Shown in pieces: positions 1-8,860 of a stretch of 64,000 nt of DNA. A program made the translations under genes and the position numbers. The stretch covers positions 310,001 to 374,000 of the forward strand of contig JADJSA010000002.1 of NCBI GenBank assembly GCA_016711925.1, written 5' to 3'. Origin of the DNA: Candidatus Methylophosphatis haderslevensis. GTDB taxonomy: Bacteria > Pseudomonadota > Gammaproteobacteria > Burkholderiales > Rhodocyclaceae. Below the pieces are notes generated by a model, which worked only from the letters and a program-made list of their open reading frames with translations, did no database searches and was not told the DNA's origin. Within the stretch, counting starts at the first letter, position 1, and each line of letters opens with the position of its first letter.

Positions 1-342
1 GAAGGCACCGAACGCGCCGGCAGCAGCCCGCTCAATGGCGAAAAGCGCGACGGCACTTTCGTCTGCGCCGCCTGCAACCTGCCGCTTTTCGACAGCAAGG
101 CCAAGTACGAAAGCGGCACCGGCTGGCCGAGCTTCTATCAGCCGCTGGCCGACGCGGTCGGCACCAGCACCGACTTCAAGCTGATCTATCCGCGCACCGA
201 ATATCACTGCGCGCGCTGCGGCGGCCATCACGGACATGTCTTCAACGACGGCCCGCCGCCGACCGGCAAGCGCTACTGCAACAACGGTGTCGCGCTGGCG
301 TTCGTGCCGCGCGGCGAACCACTGCCGGTGCTGCGCACATGA
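1..342 (+). CDS. msrB: Peptide methionine (R)-S-oxide reductase MsrB, C-terminal part (left end cut by window)
   Basis: Reduces the R epimer of methionine sulfoxide in proteins. The reading frame is open from base 1; 113 residues are visible and the start lies outside the window. Visible family features are two CxxC zinc-binding pairs (CAAC and CARC), the TGWPSF motif, the CGGHHGHVF segment and the catalytic cysteine in RYCNN near the C terminus. The stop overlaps the start of the following msrA (ATGA), so the two are translationally coupled. The partner MsrA is a lipoprotein, which suggests this pair repairs exported proteins, but the MsrB N terminus that would show a signal peptide is not visible. 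Confidence 0.95.
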   Translation, partial: EGTERAGSSPLNGEKRDGTFVCAACNLPLFDSKAKYESGTGWPSFYQPLADAVGTSTDFKLIYPRTEYHCARCGGHHGHVFNDGPPPTGKRYCNNGVALAFVPRGEPLPVLRT

Positions 343-1040
343 GGCCACAGCGCACCCTGGCAGCCCTGCTCTGCGCCCTGGCGCTGACGCTCGGCGGTTG
401 CGCCTCGAACGCCGACCCGATGAAGCACATTCCGGCCGGTGCCGCCAGCGCGATTTTCGCCGGTGGCTGCTTCTGGTGCATCGAGTTCGACTTCGAGAGC
501 CTGCCCGGCGTGTACGAGGCGGAATCCGGCTACACCGGCGGCCATGCGCCCAATCCCACTTATTACCAGGTGGCCATGGGCGGCACCGGCCACACCGAAG
601 CGGTGCGCGTGTATTACGATCCGGCGCGCGTCAGCTATACGCAACTGGTCGATTACTTCTGGCACCACATCGATCCGACCGTGCGCAACCGGCAGTTCTG
701 CGACCGCGGCGAGCAGTATCGCAGTGGCATCTACTGGCAGAACGATGCCGAGCGCGAGGCTGCCGACGCCAGCCGCGACGCGCTGCTCGCGAGCGGCCGC
801 TTCCCCACCATCTACACCGAGATCGCGCCGGCCAGCGCCTTCTACCGCGCCGAGGAAGCCCATCAGGACTTCTACCGCAAGAATCCGCTGCGCTACGCCT
901 ACTACCGCAACGCCTGCGGACGCGACGCGCGGGTCGCCCAGGTGTGGGGCACGCCGCCGGCCGGCGCCCTGTCCGCGCAAGCGCAGAGTCCAGCGCCTGG
1001 GGCCGAGCCGTCTACTGCAGGCAGACAGCCGCCGGAATGA
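339..1040 (+). CDS. msrA: Peptide methionine (S)-S-oxide reductase MsrA, lipoprotein form
   Basis: Reduces methionine-S-sulfoxide residues. The 233-residue product begins with a lipoprotein signal ending in the lipobox LGGC (Cys21), so it is predicted to be membrane-anchored on the periplasmic side. The MsrA signature GGCFWC with the catalytic Cys follows at about residues 46-51, then SGYTGGHAPNPTYY and the TEAVRVYYDP segment. The C terminus is a low-complexity Ala/Pro/Gly tail. It overlaps msrB by four bases and probably forms a periplasmic repair pair with it. A second, non-lipoprotein MsrA lies at 59316-59927, so this genome has at least two MsrA paralogues in different compartments. Confidence 0.95.
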   Translation: MRPQRTLAALLCALALTLGGCASNADPMKHIPAGAASAIFAGGCFWCIEFDFESLPGVYEAESGYTGGHAPNPTYYQVAMGGTGHTEAVRVYYDPARVSYTQLVDYFWHHIDPTVRNRQFCDRGEQYRSGIYWQNDAEREAADASRDALLASGRFPTIYTEIAPASAFYRAEEAHQDFYRKNPLRYAYYRNACGRDARVAQVWGTPPAGALSAQAQSPAPGAEPSTAGRQPPE

Positions 1041-1077
1041 CGTATCCTTGGGTCTGCGCCACCGTCCCCGCAGACCC

Positions 1078-2103
1078 ATGACCAATCGATACGAACCGTC
1101 AGTTGCGCCGACCCGCCACGAAATCGCCGCGTGGATCATCGCCGGCGCGGTGCTCCTGCTGCTGCTGCCGCTGCACCTGATCGGCGCCCTGCTCGCCGGC
1201 CTGCTGGTCCATCAACTGACGCACCTGCTGGTGCCCTTCATCCGCCGCCACATCACCGACGATCGCGCCAAGCTGGTCAGCGTCTCGCTGCTCTCGGCAT
1301 TGATCGTCGGCGCCGTGGTCGGCGCGATCGTCGGCGTGATCGCCTTCTTCCGCAGCGACGCCGGCAGCCTGTCGGCGCTGCTCGGCAAGATGGCGGAGAT
1401 CCTCGAAAGTTCGCGCGCCTCGCTGCCGGCCTGGATGGTCGAACACATGCCGGAGAATACCGACGCGCTGCAAAAGGGCATGGTCGGCTGGCTGCGTTCG
1501 CACACCGGCGAGTTGCAGGTGTTCGGCAAGGAGGCGGCGCGCGGCTTCGCCCACATCCTGGTCGGACTGGTGATCGGCGCGATGGTGGCGCTCTACGAAG
1601 TGCGGCCGATCGCCGAGTACCGGCCGCTCGCCCGCGCCCTGATCGAGCGCGCCGCGCGTCTGGCCGAAGCGTTCCGCCGCGTGGTCTTCGCGCAGGTGCG
1701 GATCAGCGCGGTCAATACCGCGTTCACCGCGCTTTATCTGGCCGTCGTGCTGCCGCTGTTCGGCGTGCACTTGCCGCTGACCAAGACGCTGATCGCCGTC
1801 ACCTTCATCGCCGGCCTGCTGCCGGTGATCGGCAACCTGATCTCCAATACCGTGATCGTGGTGGTGAGCCTGGCCCATTCGCCGCAGATCGCAGCGGCCT
1901 CGCTGGTGTTCCTGATCGTCATCCACAAGCTCGAGTATTTTCTCAATGCGCGCATCGTCGGCTCGCAGATCCAGGCGCGCGCCTGGGAACTGCTGCTGGC
2001 GATGCTGGCGATGGAATCCGCCTTCGGCCTGCCGGGCGTGGTGGCCGCGCCGATCTATTACGCCTACCTGAAGAACGAGTTGTCCTCGCGCGGCCAGGTC
2101 TGA
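1078..2103 (+). CDS. AI-2E family (PerM/UPF0118) transporter
   Basis: A 341-residue integral membrane protein of the AI-2E transporter family (PF01594), whose members act as small-molecule exporters or ion exchangers; the substrate cannot be read from sequence. Hydrophobic segments cluster at the N terminus (two helices within residues 16-45), around residues 72-95, 160-180 and in the C-terminal third. The family region GLLPVIGNLISNT is present, as is the polar IHKLEYFLNARIVGSQI stretch. The start is the ATG at 1078, giving MTNRYEPSV; the frame is open further upstream but runs antiparallel through msrA. It stands 37 bases after msrA and may be cotranscribed with it. Confidence 0.88.
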   Translation: MTNRYEPSVAPTRHEIAAWIIAGAVLLLLLPLHLIGALLAGLLVHQLTHLLVPFIRRHITDDRAKLVSVSLLSALIVGAVVGAIVGVIAFFRSDAGSLSALLGKMAEILESSRASLPAWMVEHMPENTDALQKGMVGWLRSHTGELQVFGKEAARGFAHILVGLVIGAMVALYEVRPIAEYRPLARALIERAARLAEAFRRVVFAQVRISAVNTAFTALYLAVVLPLFGVHLPLTKTLIAVTFIAGLLPVIGNLISNTVIVVVSLAHSPQIAAASLVFLIVIHKLEYFLNARIVGSQIQARAWELLLAMLAMESAFGLPGVVAAPIYYAYLKNELSSRGQV

Positions 2104-2203
2104 AAGGCGCCGCAAGCCGGCTAAAGTCTCCCGCCGCCATGCCGTTACCTGCTCGGGAGCGTGCGCTGCGCACGCGTGCAACGCCGCTTTTCAGGACTCG
2201 AGC

Positions 2204-2533
2204 ATGCCCTACATCCACACCGACACCGCCGGCAACGTCATCTCGCTGCACCGCGAGGCCACGGCCGAGGCAACCGAGCGCATCGCCGCCGGCGACCCGC
2301 GCGTCGCGGCATTTCTCGGCCGCGACGTGGCCGGACCGAACGGCGAGTTCCTGTCGCTCGACCTCGACCTGATCCGCGTGCTCGAAGACCTGGTCGACGT
2401 GCTGATCGAGCGCAACGTCATCACCTTCACCGATCTGCCGGCCGCCGCGCAGGAGAAGATCTTCCGCCGCCGCAGCAAGCGCGAGAAGAACGTCGAAGGC
2501 GGCATTCTGGTCGACAGTTTCAGGCTGTTCTGA
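2204..2533 (+). CDS. Conserved small cytoplasmic protein (often named tryptophan synthase beta-like)
   Basis: A 109-residue soluble protein without signal peptide or membrane segment. It begins MPYIHTDTAGNV, has an acidic helix rich in Leu/Asp in the middle and a basic FRRRSKREK stretch before the end. It resembles the short proteobacterial family carried in databases under the misleading name 'tryptophan synthase subunit beta like'. Nothing in it supports an enzymatic role and I know no demonstrated function. It lies upstream of uvrA on the same strand, with a perfect hairpin between the two. Confidence 0.7.
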   Translation: MPYIHTDTAGNVISLHREATAEATERIAAGDPRVAAFLGRDVAGPNGEFLSLDLDLIRVLEDLVDVLIERNVITFTDLPAAAQEKIFRRRSKREKNVEGGILVDSFRLF

Positions 2534-2575
2534 CAGCCGGCGGCGCAATGCCGCGGCAGTAGAATGTACGGATAG

Positions 2576-2601
2576 GGACACGGCGGACCCCCGCCGTGTC
2601 C
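2576..2601. other. Perfect 11-bp hairpin between the small ORF and uvrA
   Basis: GGACACGGCGG and its exact complement CCGCCGTGTCC are separated by the loop ACCC. No T-run follows, so it is not a canonical intrinsic terminator. It lies 43 bases before the uvrA start and could be a transcript-processing or pause element or a short palindromic repeat. Confidence 0.5.
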
Positions 2602-2644
2602 GCCGACCCACATTCGCCACGCCGCCCCGGCCACGCCCGCCCGC

Positions 2645-5600
2645 ATGTCCAATGACAAGAACGACGCCATCCGCATTCGTGGCGCGCGCCAGAACAACCT
2701 CAGGAACCTCGATCTCGAGATCCCGCTCAACGAGCTGATCGTCGTCACCGGCGTCTCGGGCTCGGGCAAGTCCTCGCTGGTATTCGACACGCTGTACGCC
2801 GAAGGCCAGCGCCGCTATGTCGAGACCTTCTCGCCCTATGCGCGGCAGTTTCTCGACCGCATGGACAAGCCGGCGGTCGATCGCATCGAGGGCATTCCGC
2901 CGGCCATCGCCATCGACCAGACCAACCCGGTGCGCACCTCGCGCTCGACGGTCGGCACGATGACCGAGCTGAACGACCACATCAAGCTGCTCTACGCGCG
3001 CGCCGGCCACCTGCACTGCCGCGCCTGCGGCAAGCCGGTGCGGCGCGATTCGCCGGAAGCGATCTGCGACGACCTGATCGCCCGCGCCGCCGCGGCCGGC
3101 GACCCGCGGCTGATCGTGACCTTTCCGATCACGGTGCCGAAGAACTACAGCGAGGCCGAAGTCGAGCAACTGCTCAACGCGCAGGGCTACACGCGCATCC
3201 ACGCCCGCGAAGGCAATGTGCTGCACGTGGTGCAGGACCGCTTTCGCGCCGGCAACACCGAACGCGCGCGCATCGTCGAGGCGCTGGAAGCCGCGCTGCG
3301 GGTGGGGGCAGGACGGGTGAATGTGGTTGTTGCGGACGGGGATCGCGATCCAGCCGACGATGCCGCCAATCAGGCAACCGCCTGGCGCTATTCGAGCGAC
3401 CTGCACTGCGCCGAGGACGACCTGCACTACAGCGACCCGTCGCCGTCGCTGTTTTCCTTCAACTCGCCGATCGGCGCCTGCGAAGCCTGCCGCGGCTTCG
3501 GCCGCGTAATCGGCATCGACTTCGGACTGGTGATACCCGACACCGCGAAGTCGCTCGCAGGCGGCGCGATCAAACCCTGGCAGACCGAGAGCTACAAGGA
3601 ATCGCAGCAAGATCTGCAATTGCATTGCGCCAAGCACGGCGTGGCAATGGACATCGCCTGGCGCGACCTGCCGGAGGAACATCGTCAGTGGGTGCTCGAA
3701 GGCGATGCCGACTTCAGGAACTGGGAGAAATCCTGGCCCGGCAAATGGTATGGCGTGCGGCGCTTTTTCGCCTGGCTCGAAACCAAGGCGTACAAGATGC
3801 ACATCCGCGTGCTGCTGTCGAAGTACCGCGCCTACACGCCGTGCGGGGCCTGCTGCGGCGCGCGCCTCAAGCCCGATGCGCTGCTGTGGCGCGTCGGAAC
3901 GCTCGCCGATGCGAACACCGCGCTCGGTCCGTTCAATCGCTATCGACCGCCCGGCGCGCACTTCGGCGAGGCCACGCTGCAAAGCCTCGCCGGCCTGTCG
4001 ATCCACGACCTGATGCTGCTGCCGGTCGAGCGCGTGCGCACTTTCTTCGACGACCTGCACCTGCCCGCGCCGCTCGACGAGGCCACCGACCTGCTGCTGG
4101 CCGAGATCCGCGCCCGCGTGCGCTACCTGTGCGAAGTCGGCCTCGGCTACCTGACGCTCGACCGCCAGTCGCGCACGCTCTCGGGCGGCGAGGTCCAGCG
4201 CATCAACCTGACCACCGCGCTCGGCACCTCGCTGGTGAACACGCTCTTCGTCCTGGACGAACCGTCGATCGGCCTCCACCCGCGCGACATGGGCCGGGTG
4301 ATCGACGTGATGCACCGCCTGCGCGATGCCGGCAACTCGCTGGTCGTGGTCGAGCACGATCCGCAGATCATGCTCGAAGCCGATCGCATACTCGACATCG
4401 GCCCCGGCCCGGGCGAGCGCGGCGGCAACGTGGTGTTCAACGGCACGCCGGACGAACTGCGCGCCGCGCACACGCTGACCGCCGAATACCTGTCGGGCCG
4501 CAAGCGCGCTGACGCCGGAGTGCGGCCGCGCACGGTCAAGCCTGCCGCGCCCAAGCTGATCCTCGAAGGCGCGAGCGAGCACAACCTCAAGGGCGTCAGC
4601 GTCGAAATCCCGCTCGGCCACCTGGTCTGCGTGACCGGCGTTTCCGGCTCGGGCAAATCCACGCTGATACAGGATGTGCTCTACCCCGCGCTGCTGAAGA
4701 AGAAGGGCAAGCCGACCGAGACGCCGGGCGCGCACGCGCGTCTGCTCGGTGACGACTGGCTGGCCGAAGTGGTGATGGTCGACCAGACGCCGATCGGCAA
4801 AAGCTCGCGCTCCAACCCGGCAAGCTATGTTGGCGCCTTCGATGCCATCCGCAAGCTGTTTGCCGCTGCGCCGCAGGCACAAGAGCGCGGCTACACGCCG
4901 GGGACGTTCTCCTTCAATGCCGGCAACGGCCGCTGCCCGACCTGCTCCGGTTCGGGCTTCGAGCATGTGGAAATGCAGTTTCTGTCGGATGTCTATCTGC
5001 GCTGCCCGGATTGCGACGGCACCCGCTACCGCGCCGAAGTGCGCGAGGTGAAGCTGGACGGCAAGTCGATCGCCGATGCGCTCGACATGACGGTGAGCGA
5101 GGCGGTGGCCTTTTTCGCCGCGCATCCCGAGGTCAAGCGCGCGCTGCAGCCGCTGGCCGATGTCGGCCTCGAATACCTGCGGCTCGGCCAGCCGGTGCCC
5201 ACGCTCTCCGGCGGCGAGGCGCAGCGCCTCAAGCTCGCCGGCCACCTGGTCGAATCCGGCACGCCGCCGAAGGGGCTATTGAAGCGCGGCAAGCTGTTCC
5301 TGTTCGACGAGCCCACCACCGGCCTGCATTTCGACGACACCGCCAGGCTGCTGCGCGCAATCCGCCAGTTGATCGACGCCGGGCATTCGCTGATCGTCAT
5401 CGAGCACAACCTCGACGTCATCCGCGCCGCCGACTGGATCATCGACCTCGGCCCGGAAGGCGGCGAGGCCGGCGGCGAGATCGTCTGCACCGGCACGCCG
5501 GGTGAAGTGATGGTGTGCGCGGGCTCGCACACCGGCAAGGCGCTGCGCGAGTACGAGAGCGCCCTCGCGCCTTCCCCCGTTCGTGCTGAGCCCTTCGACT

Positions 5601-8581
5601 TTGCTCAGGACGGGCGTAGCGCGACGCGCAGCGAAGTCGAAGCACCAGAGGCTGCCGCTTCGACTCCGCGCTACGCGCTACGCTCAGCGCGAACGGGTTT
5701 CGCGGAGGCGGGTGCAGCTGAACCGGCCGTGCACTACCACCTGGACAGCCGCTCGAACGACAATTCCATCCGCATCCACAACGCACGCGAGCACAATCTC
5801 AAGAACATCGACATTTCTCTGCCGCGCAACAAGTTCACCGTGATTACCGGCGTGTCGGGCTCGGGCAAGTCGACGCTGGCATTCGACATCGTGTTCGGCG
5901 AGGGGCAGCGGCGCTATCTCGAATCGCTCAATGCCTATGCGCGCCAGTTCGTGCAGCCGGCGAGCAAGCCGGATGTCGATGCGATCTGGGGCATCCCGCC
6001 GACGGTGGCGATCGAGCAGCGCACCAGCCGCGGCGGGCGCAAGAGCACGGTCGCCACGCTGACCGAGATCTACCACTTCCTGCGCCTGCTCTACGTCAAG
6101 CTCGGCGTGCAGCACTGCCCGAACGACGGCACGCCGATCGCGCCGCAGTCGCCGGACGCCATCGCCGCGCGCATCCTGCGCGACTGGCGTGGCCAGCGCG
6201 TCGGCCTGCTCGCCCCGCTGGTGGTGGGTCGCAAGGGGCTGTACACCGACCTCGCCAAGTGGGCCAGGGGCAAGGGCTATACCCACCTGCGCGTCGATGG
6301 CGAATTTCTGCCGACTCAGAAATGGCCGCGGCTCGACCGCTTCAAGGAACACGCGATCGACCTGCCAGTGGCCGACCTCGTCATCACGCCGGAGAACGAA
6401 GCTGCGCTGCGCAGCGCACTGGCCCAGGCGCTGCAATATGGCAAAGGCGTGGCCAGGCTGATCGGCCCGCTCGATGCGCTCGCCGCCGCCTTCGACGCCG
6501 CGCAGCCCGCATCCGCGCGCCCCGACGCCACCACCCCCGTTCGTCCTGAGCGTAGCGCTGGCGAAGCCGGCGCGAAGTCGAAGGACCAAGCTCGTGAAAT
6601 AGCGGACAGTCCTTCGACTTCGCTTCGCGAAGCCGGCCCTGAGCCGGGTCGAAGTGCTCAGGACGAACGGGGCTTCGTGGGTGTCGAACTCCACGAAACG
6701 GTGTTCTCCACCAAGCGCGCCTGCCCGGCCTGCGGCACCAGCTATCCGGAACTCGATCCGCGCCTGTTCTCCTACAACTCCAAGCACGGCTGGTGCGAGG
6801 ACTGCTACGGCACCGGCCTGAAGATCGAAGGCTTCAACGAGGAACAGAGCGGCGAGGAAATCTGGTGGAACGACTGGTTCGAAGGCGAGGCCGAGCCCTG
6901 CCCCGCCTGCCACGGCGAACGCCTGAACCCGGTGGCGCGCAACGTGCGCTATCGCGATCGCTCGATCTCGCAACTGACCTCGCTGTCGGTGGCCAACACC
7001 GCGCGATTCTTCGACACGCTTTCGCTCGACGGCCGCGAGGCCGAGATCGCGCGCGACCTGGTAACGGAACTGCGATCCCGCCTCGCCTTCCTCGGCGAAG
7101 TCGGCCTCGGCTATCTGTCGCTCGACCGCGCCGCGCCCACGCTCTCGGGCGGCGAGGCGCAGCGCATCCGCCTCGCGGCACAGTTGGGCTCGAACCTGCG
7201 CGGCGTCTGCTACATCCTCGACGAGCCGACCATCGGCCTGCACCCGCGCGACAACCGCATCCTGCTCGACACGCTGGAAAAGCTCGAAGCCAAGGGCAAC
7301 ACCCTGCTGGTGGTCGAGCATGACGAAGACACGATACGACGCGCGCATCACGTGGTCGACCTCGGCCCCGGCGCCGGCTCGCAGGGCGGCTATGTGGTGG
7401 CGGCCGGCACCGCCGAGGAACTGATGGCCTCGCCCACCTCGATCACCGGCCGCTTTCTGCGCGAACCGCTGCGCCACCCGGTGCAAGCGCGCCGCGCGGT
7501 GACCAAGGCCACGCCGGCGGTCGACATCGTCGATGCCGATCTGCACAACCTGAAACGCCTCACCACGCGCATCGCACTCGGCCGGCTCACGGTCATCACC
7601 GGCGTTTCCGGCTCGGGCAAATCCACGCTCGGGCGCGAGGTGATCCACGACAACCTGTGGCGCCTGGTCGGCGCCGAGCGCGTGCACAAGAACGTGCCGC
7701 TCGCCGGCTGCGCGGACATGCGCGGCTGGGAGGCGATCGGCCGCGTGCTCGAAGTCGACCAGACGCCGATCGGCAAGACGCCGCGCTCCTGCCCCGCCAC
7801 CTACGTCGGCTTCTGGGATGCGATTCGCAAGCTCTACGCCGAAGCCGAAGAAGCGCGCATTCGCGGCTTCACCGCCTCGCGCTTCTCGTTCAACACCGCG
7901 GGCGGGCGCTGCGAGGCCTGCGAGGGCCAGGGCATCCGCAAGATCGAGATGAGTTTCCTGCCCGACGTAAAGGTGCATTGCGACGAATGCGGCGGCAAGC
8001 GCTTCAACCCCGAGACGCTGGCCGTACATTGGAAAGGCAGGAGCATCGGCGAGGTGCTGATGATGAGCGTGGATGAAGCGGTGGAATTCTTCAGCGCGCA
8101 TCGCAATCTGCACCACGCGCTGCGGCTGCTGCAGGATGTCGGCCTCGGCTACCTGACGCTCGGCCAGCAGAGCCCCACGCTCTCCGGCGGCGAAGCGCAG
8201 CGCATCAAGCTGGTGACCGAGCTCTCGAAGGTGCGCGCCGAAGGTGCCGATGCCGCCAACCGCCCCGGCCGCGCCGGCGCCAGGCAGCACACCTTCTACG
8301 TGCTCGACGAACCGACGGTCGGCCTGCACATGGCCGACGTCGAGAAGCTCATCCGCGTGCTGCACCGGCTGGTCGATGCCGGCAACTCGGTGCTGCTGAT
8401 CGAGCACAATCTTGATGTCATCGCCGAGGCCGACTGGATCATCGACCTCGGCCCGGAAGGCGGCGATGCCGGCGGCCGCATCGTCATGGAAGGCACGCCG
8501 GAAGAGTTCGCCGCCAGGCCGGCGCAATCGCACACCGCCAGGGTGATGGCCGATTTTCTCGCCGAGCGCGGGGTTCGGTAG
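2645..8581 (+). CDS. uvrA: Double-length excinuclease ABC subunit UvrA (tandem UvrA-UvrA fusion)
   Basis: DNA damage recognition ATPase of nucleotide excision repair, here 1978 residues, about twice the usual 940-950. Four ABC cassettes are visible. Walker A motifs GVSGSGKS start at residues 36, 665, 1069 and 1653; LSGGE signatures start near 512, 854, 1500 and 1846. Each half has its own CxxC zinc-binding clusters (for example CRAC, CEAC, CPTC in the first half and CPAC, CEDC, CEAC in the second). Double-length UvrA proteins are known in beta- and gammaproteobacteria and usually coexist with a normal UvrA; whether one exists elsewhere cannot be seen here. Two stretches, residues about 978-1018 and 1297-1343, are translated palindromic repeat elements rather than family sequence (separate entries). 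The start ATG gives MSNDKND. Confidence 0.93.
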   Translation: MSNDKNDAIRIRGARQNNLRNLDLEIPLNELIVVTGVSGSGKSSLVFDTLYAEGQRRYVETFSPYARQFLDRMDKPAVDRIEGIPPAIAIDQTNPVRTSRSTVGTMTELNDHIKLLYARAGHLHCRACGKPVRRDSPEAICDDLIARAAAAGDPRLIVTFPITVPKNYSEAEVEQLLNAQGYTRIHAREGNVLHVVQDRFRAGNTERARIVEALEAALRVGAGRVNVVVADGDRDPADDAANQATAWRYSSDLHCAEDDLHYSDPSPSLFSFNSPIGACEACRGFGRVIGIDFGLVIPDTAKSLAGGAIKPWQTESYKESQQDLQLHCAKHGVAMDIAWRDLPEEHRQWVLEGDADFRNWEKSWPGKWYGVRRFFAWLETKAYKMHIRVLLSKYRAYTPCGACCGARLKPDALLWRVGTLADANTALGPFNRYRPPGAHFGEATLQSLAGLSIHDLMLLPVERVRTFFDDLHLPAPLDEATDLLLAEIRARVRYLCEVGLGYLTLDRQSRTLSGGEVQRINLTTALGTSLVNTLFVLDEPSIGLHPRDMGRVIDVMHRLRDAGNSLVVVEHDPQIMLEADRILDIGPGPGERGGNVVFNGTPDELRAAHTLTAEYLSGRKRADAGVRPRTVKPAAPKLILEGASEHNLKGVSVEIPLGHLVCVTGVSGSGKSTLIQDVLYPALLKKKGKPTETPGAHARLLGDDWLAEVVMVDQTPIGKSSRSNPASYVGAFDAIRKLFAAAPQAQERGYTPGTFSFNAGNGRCPTCSGSGFEHVEMQFLSDVYLRCPDCDGTRYRAEVREVKLDGKSIADALDMTVSEAVAFFAAHPEVKRALQPLADVGLEYLRLGQPVPTLSGGEAQRLKLAGHLVESGTPPKGLLKRGKLFLFDEPTTGLHFDDTARLLRAIRQLIDAGHSLIVIEHNLDVIRAADWIIDLGPEGGEAGGEIVCTGTPGEVMVCAGSHTGKALREYESALAPSPVRAEPFDFAQDGRSATRSEVEAPEAAASTPRYALRSARTGFAEAGAAEPAVHYHLDSRSNDNSIRIHNAREHNLKNIDISLPRNKFTVITGVSGSGKSTLAFDIVFGEGQRRYLESLNAYARQFVQPASKPDVDAIWGIPPTVAIEQRTSRGGRKSTVATLTEIYHFLRLLYVKLGVQHCPNDGTPIAPQSPDAIAARILRDWRGQRVGLLAPLVVGRKGLYTDLAKWARGKGYTHLRVDGEFLPTQKWPRLDRFKEHAIDLPVADLVITPENEAALRSALAQALQYGKGVARLIGPLDALAAAFDAAQPASARPDATTPVRPERSAGEAGAKSKDQAREIADSPSTSLREAGPEPGRSAQDERGFVGVELHETVFSTKRACPACGTSYPELDPRLFSYNSKHGWCEDCYGTGLKIEGFNEEQSGEEIWWNDWFEGEAEPCPACHGERLNPVARNVRYRDRSISQLTSLSVANTARFFDTLSLDGREAEIARDLVTELRSRLAFLGEVGLGYLSLDRAAPTLSGGEAQRIRLAAQLGSNLRGVCYILDEPTIGLHPRDNRILLDTLEKLEAKGNTLLVVEHDEDTIRRAHHVVDLGPGAGSQGGYVVAAGTAEELMASPTSITGRFLREPLRHPVQARRAVTKATPAVDIVDADLHNLKRLTTRIALGRLTVITGVSGSGKSTLGREVIHDNLWRLVGAERVHKNVPLAGCADMRGWEAIGRVLEVDQTPIGKTPRSCPATYVGFWDAIRKLYAEAEEARIRGFTASRFSFNTAGGRCEACEGQGIRKIEMSFLPDVKVHCDECGGKRFNPETLAVHWKGRSIGEVLMMSVDEAVEFFSAHRNLHHALRLLQDVGLGYLTLGQQSPTLSGGEAQRIKLVTELSKVRAEGADAANRPGRAGARQHTFYVLDEPTVGLHMADVEKLIRVLHRLVDAGNSVLLIEHNLDVIAEADWIIDLGPEGGDAGGRIVMEGTPEEFAARPAQSHTARVMADFLAERGVR
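5575..5697. repeat. Palindromic repeat element B1 inserted in frame in uvrA (linker between the two halves)
   Basis: Termini are inverted repeats: the left CCCGTTCGTGCTGAGC matches the complement of the right end at 15 of 16 positions. The interior has further CTTCGACT/AGTCGAAG inverted pairs. This is the look of the short intergenic palindromes carrying TTCGTCCTGAGC and GTCGAAG motifs seen in many proteobacteria. It is translated as residues about 978-1018, in the linker between UvrA halves, where an insertion is likely tolerated. Confidence 0.8.
6535..6672. repeat. Palindromic repeat element B2 inserted in frame in uvrA (second half)
   Basis: A 138-bp element (exactly 46 codons) with perfect 17-bp terminal inverted repeats, CCCCGTTCGTCCTGAGC and its complement. 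A nested perfect 13-bp inverted repeat, GAAGTCGAAGGAC and its complement, gives a two-hairpin structure. It contains no stop in the uvrA frame. It falls just before the CPACG zinc-binding segment of the second UvrA half, and the local protein sequence (Ser/Glu/Arg/Ala-rich) is unlike UvrA. Confidence 0.85.
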
Positions 8582-8616
8582 ACTTGAATGAATTCGTCAG
8601 CGATGGAGATTCTGCA

Positions 8617-8859
8617 ATGAAACACAATGAAGCTCACACCGACAAGAAGCACGAGCATTCCGGCACCAAGGTGCGCGGCCAGTACGTGGCGCGCTGCCTC
8701 AAGGCGGCAAACGTCGTCGTGCTCGACCCGGAAGTGCAAAAGAGGTTCCCCAACAGCCGGGCCGTCAACGATGCCCTGCGCGCATTGATCGATCTGGCGC
8801 GCACCACCGGTCTTGCGCCGCAGCCGCAACGCAAGCAGCGCAAACGCGCGGGAGTCTGA
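8617..8859 (+). CDS. Small basic hypothetical protein
   Basis: An 80-residue soluble protein beginning MKHNEAHTDKKHEHS and ending in a very basic tail (QRKQRKRAGV). I chose the ATG at 8617 because a GGAG ribosome-binding site stands eight bases upstream; an in-frame TTG at 8584 would add eleven residues. The central part (EVQKRFPNSRAVNDALRAL) looks helical and could bind nucleic acid, but I do not recognise the family. It ends one base before the arsC-like gene starts and probably shares its transcript. Confidence 0.65.
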   Translation: MKHNEAHTDKKHEHSGTKVRGQYVARCLKAANVVVLDPEVQKRFPNSRAVNDALRALIDLARTTGLAPQPQRKQRKRAGV

Positions 8860-8860
8860 A

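Noticed and set aside
1943..5245. Very long minus-strand open frame opposite uvrA
   Set aside because: It is antiparallel to strongly recognisable UvrA sequence and has an Arg/Ala/Gly/His-rich composition typical of a shadow frame in GC-rich DNA.
5684..8533. Second long minus-strand open frame opposite the second UvrA half
   Set aside because: Same reason: no family resemblance and fully opposite the UvrA coding sequence.
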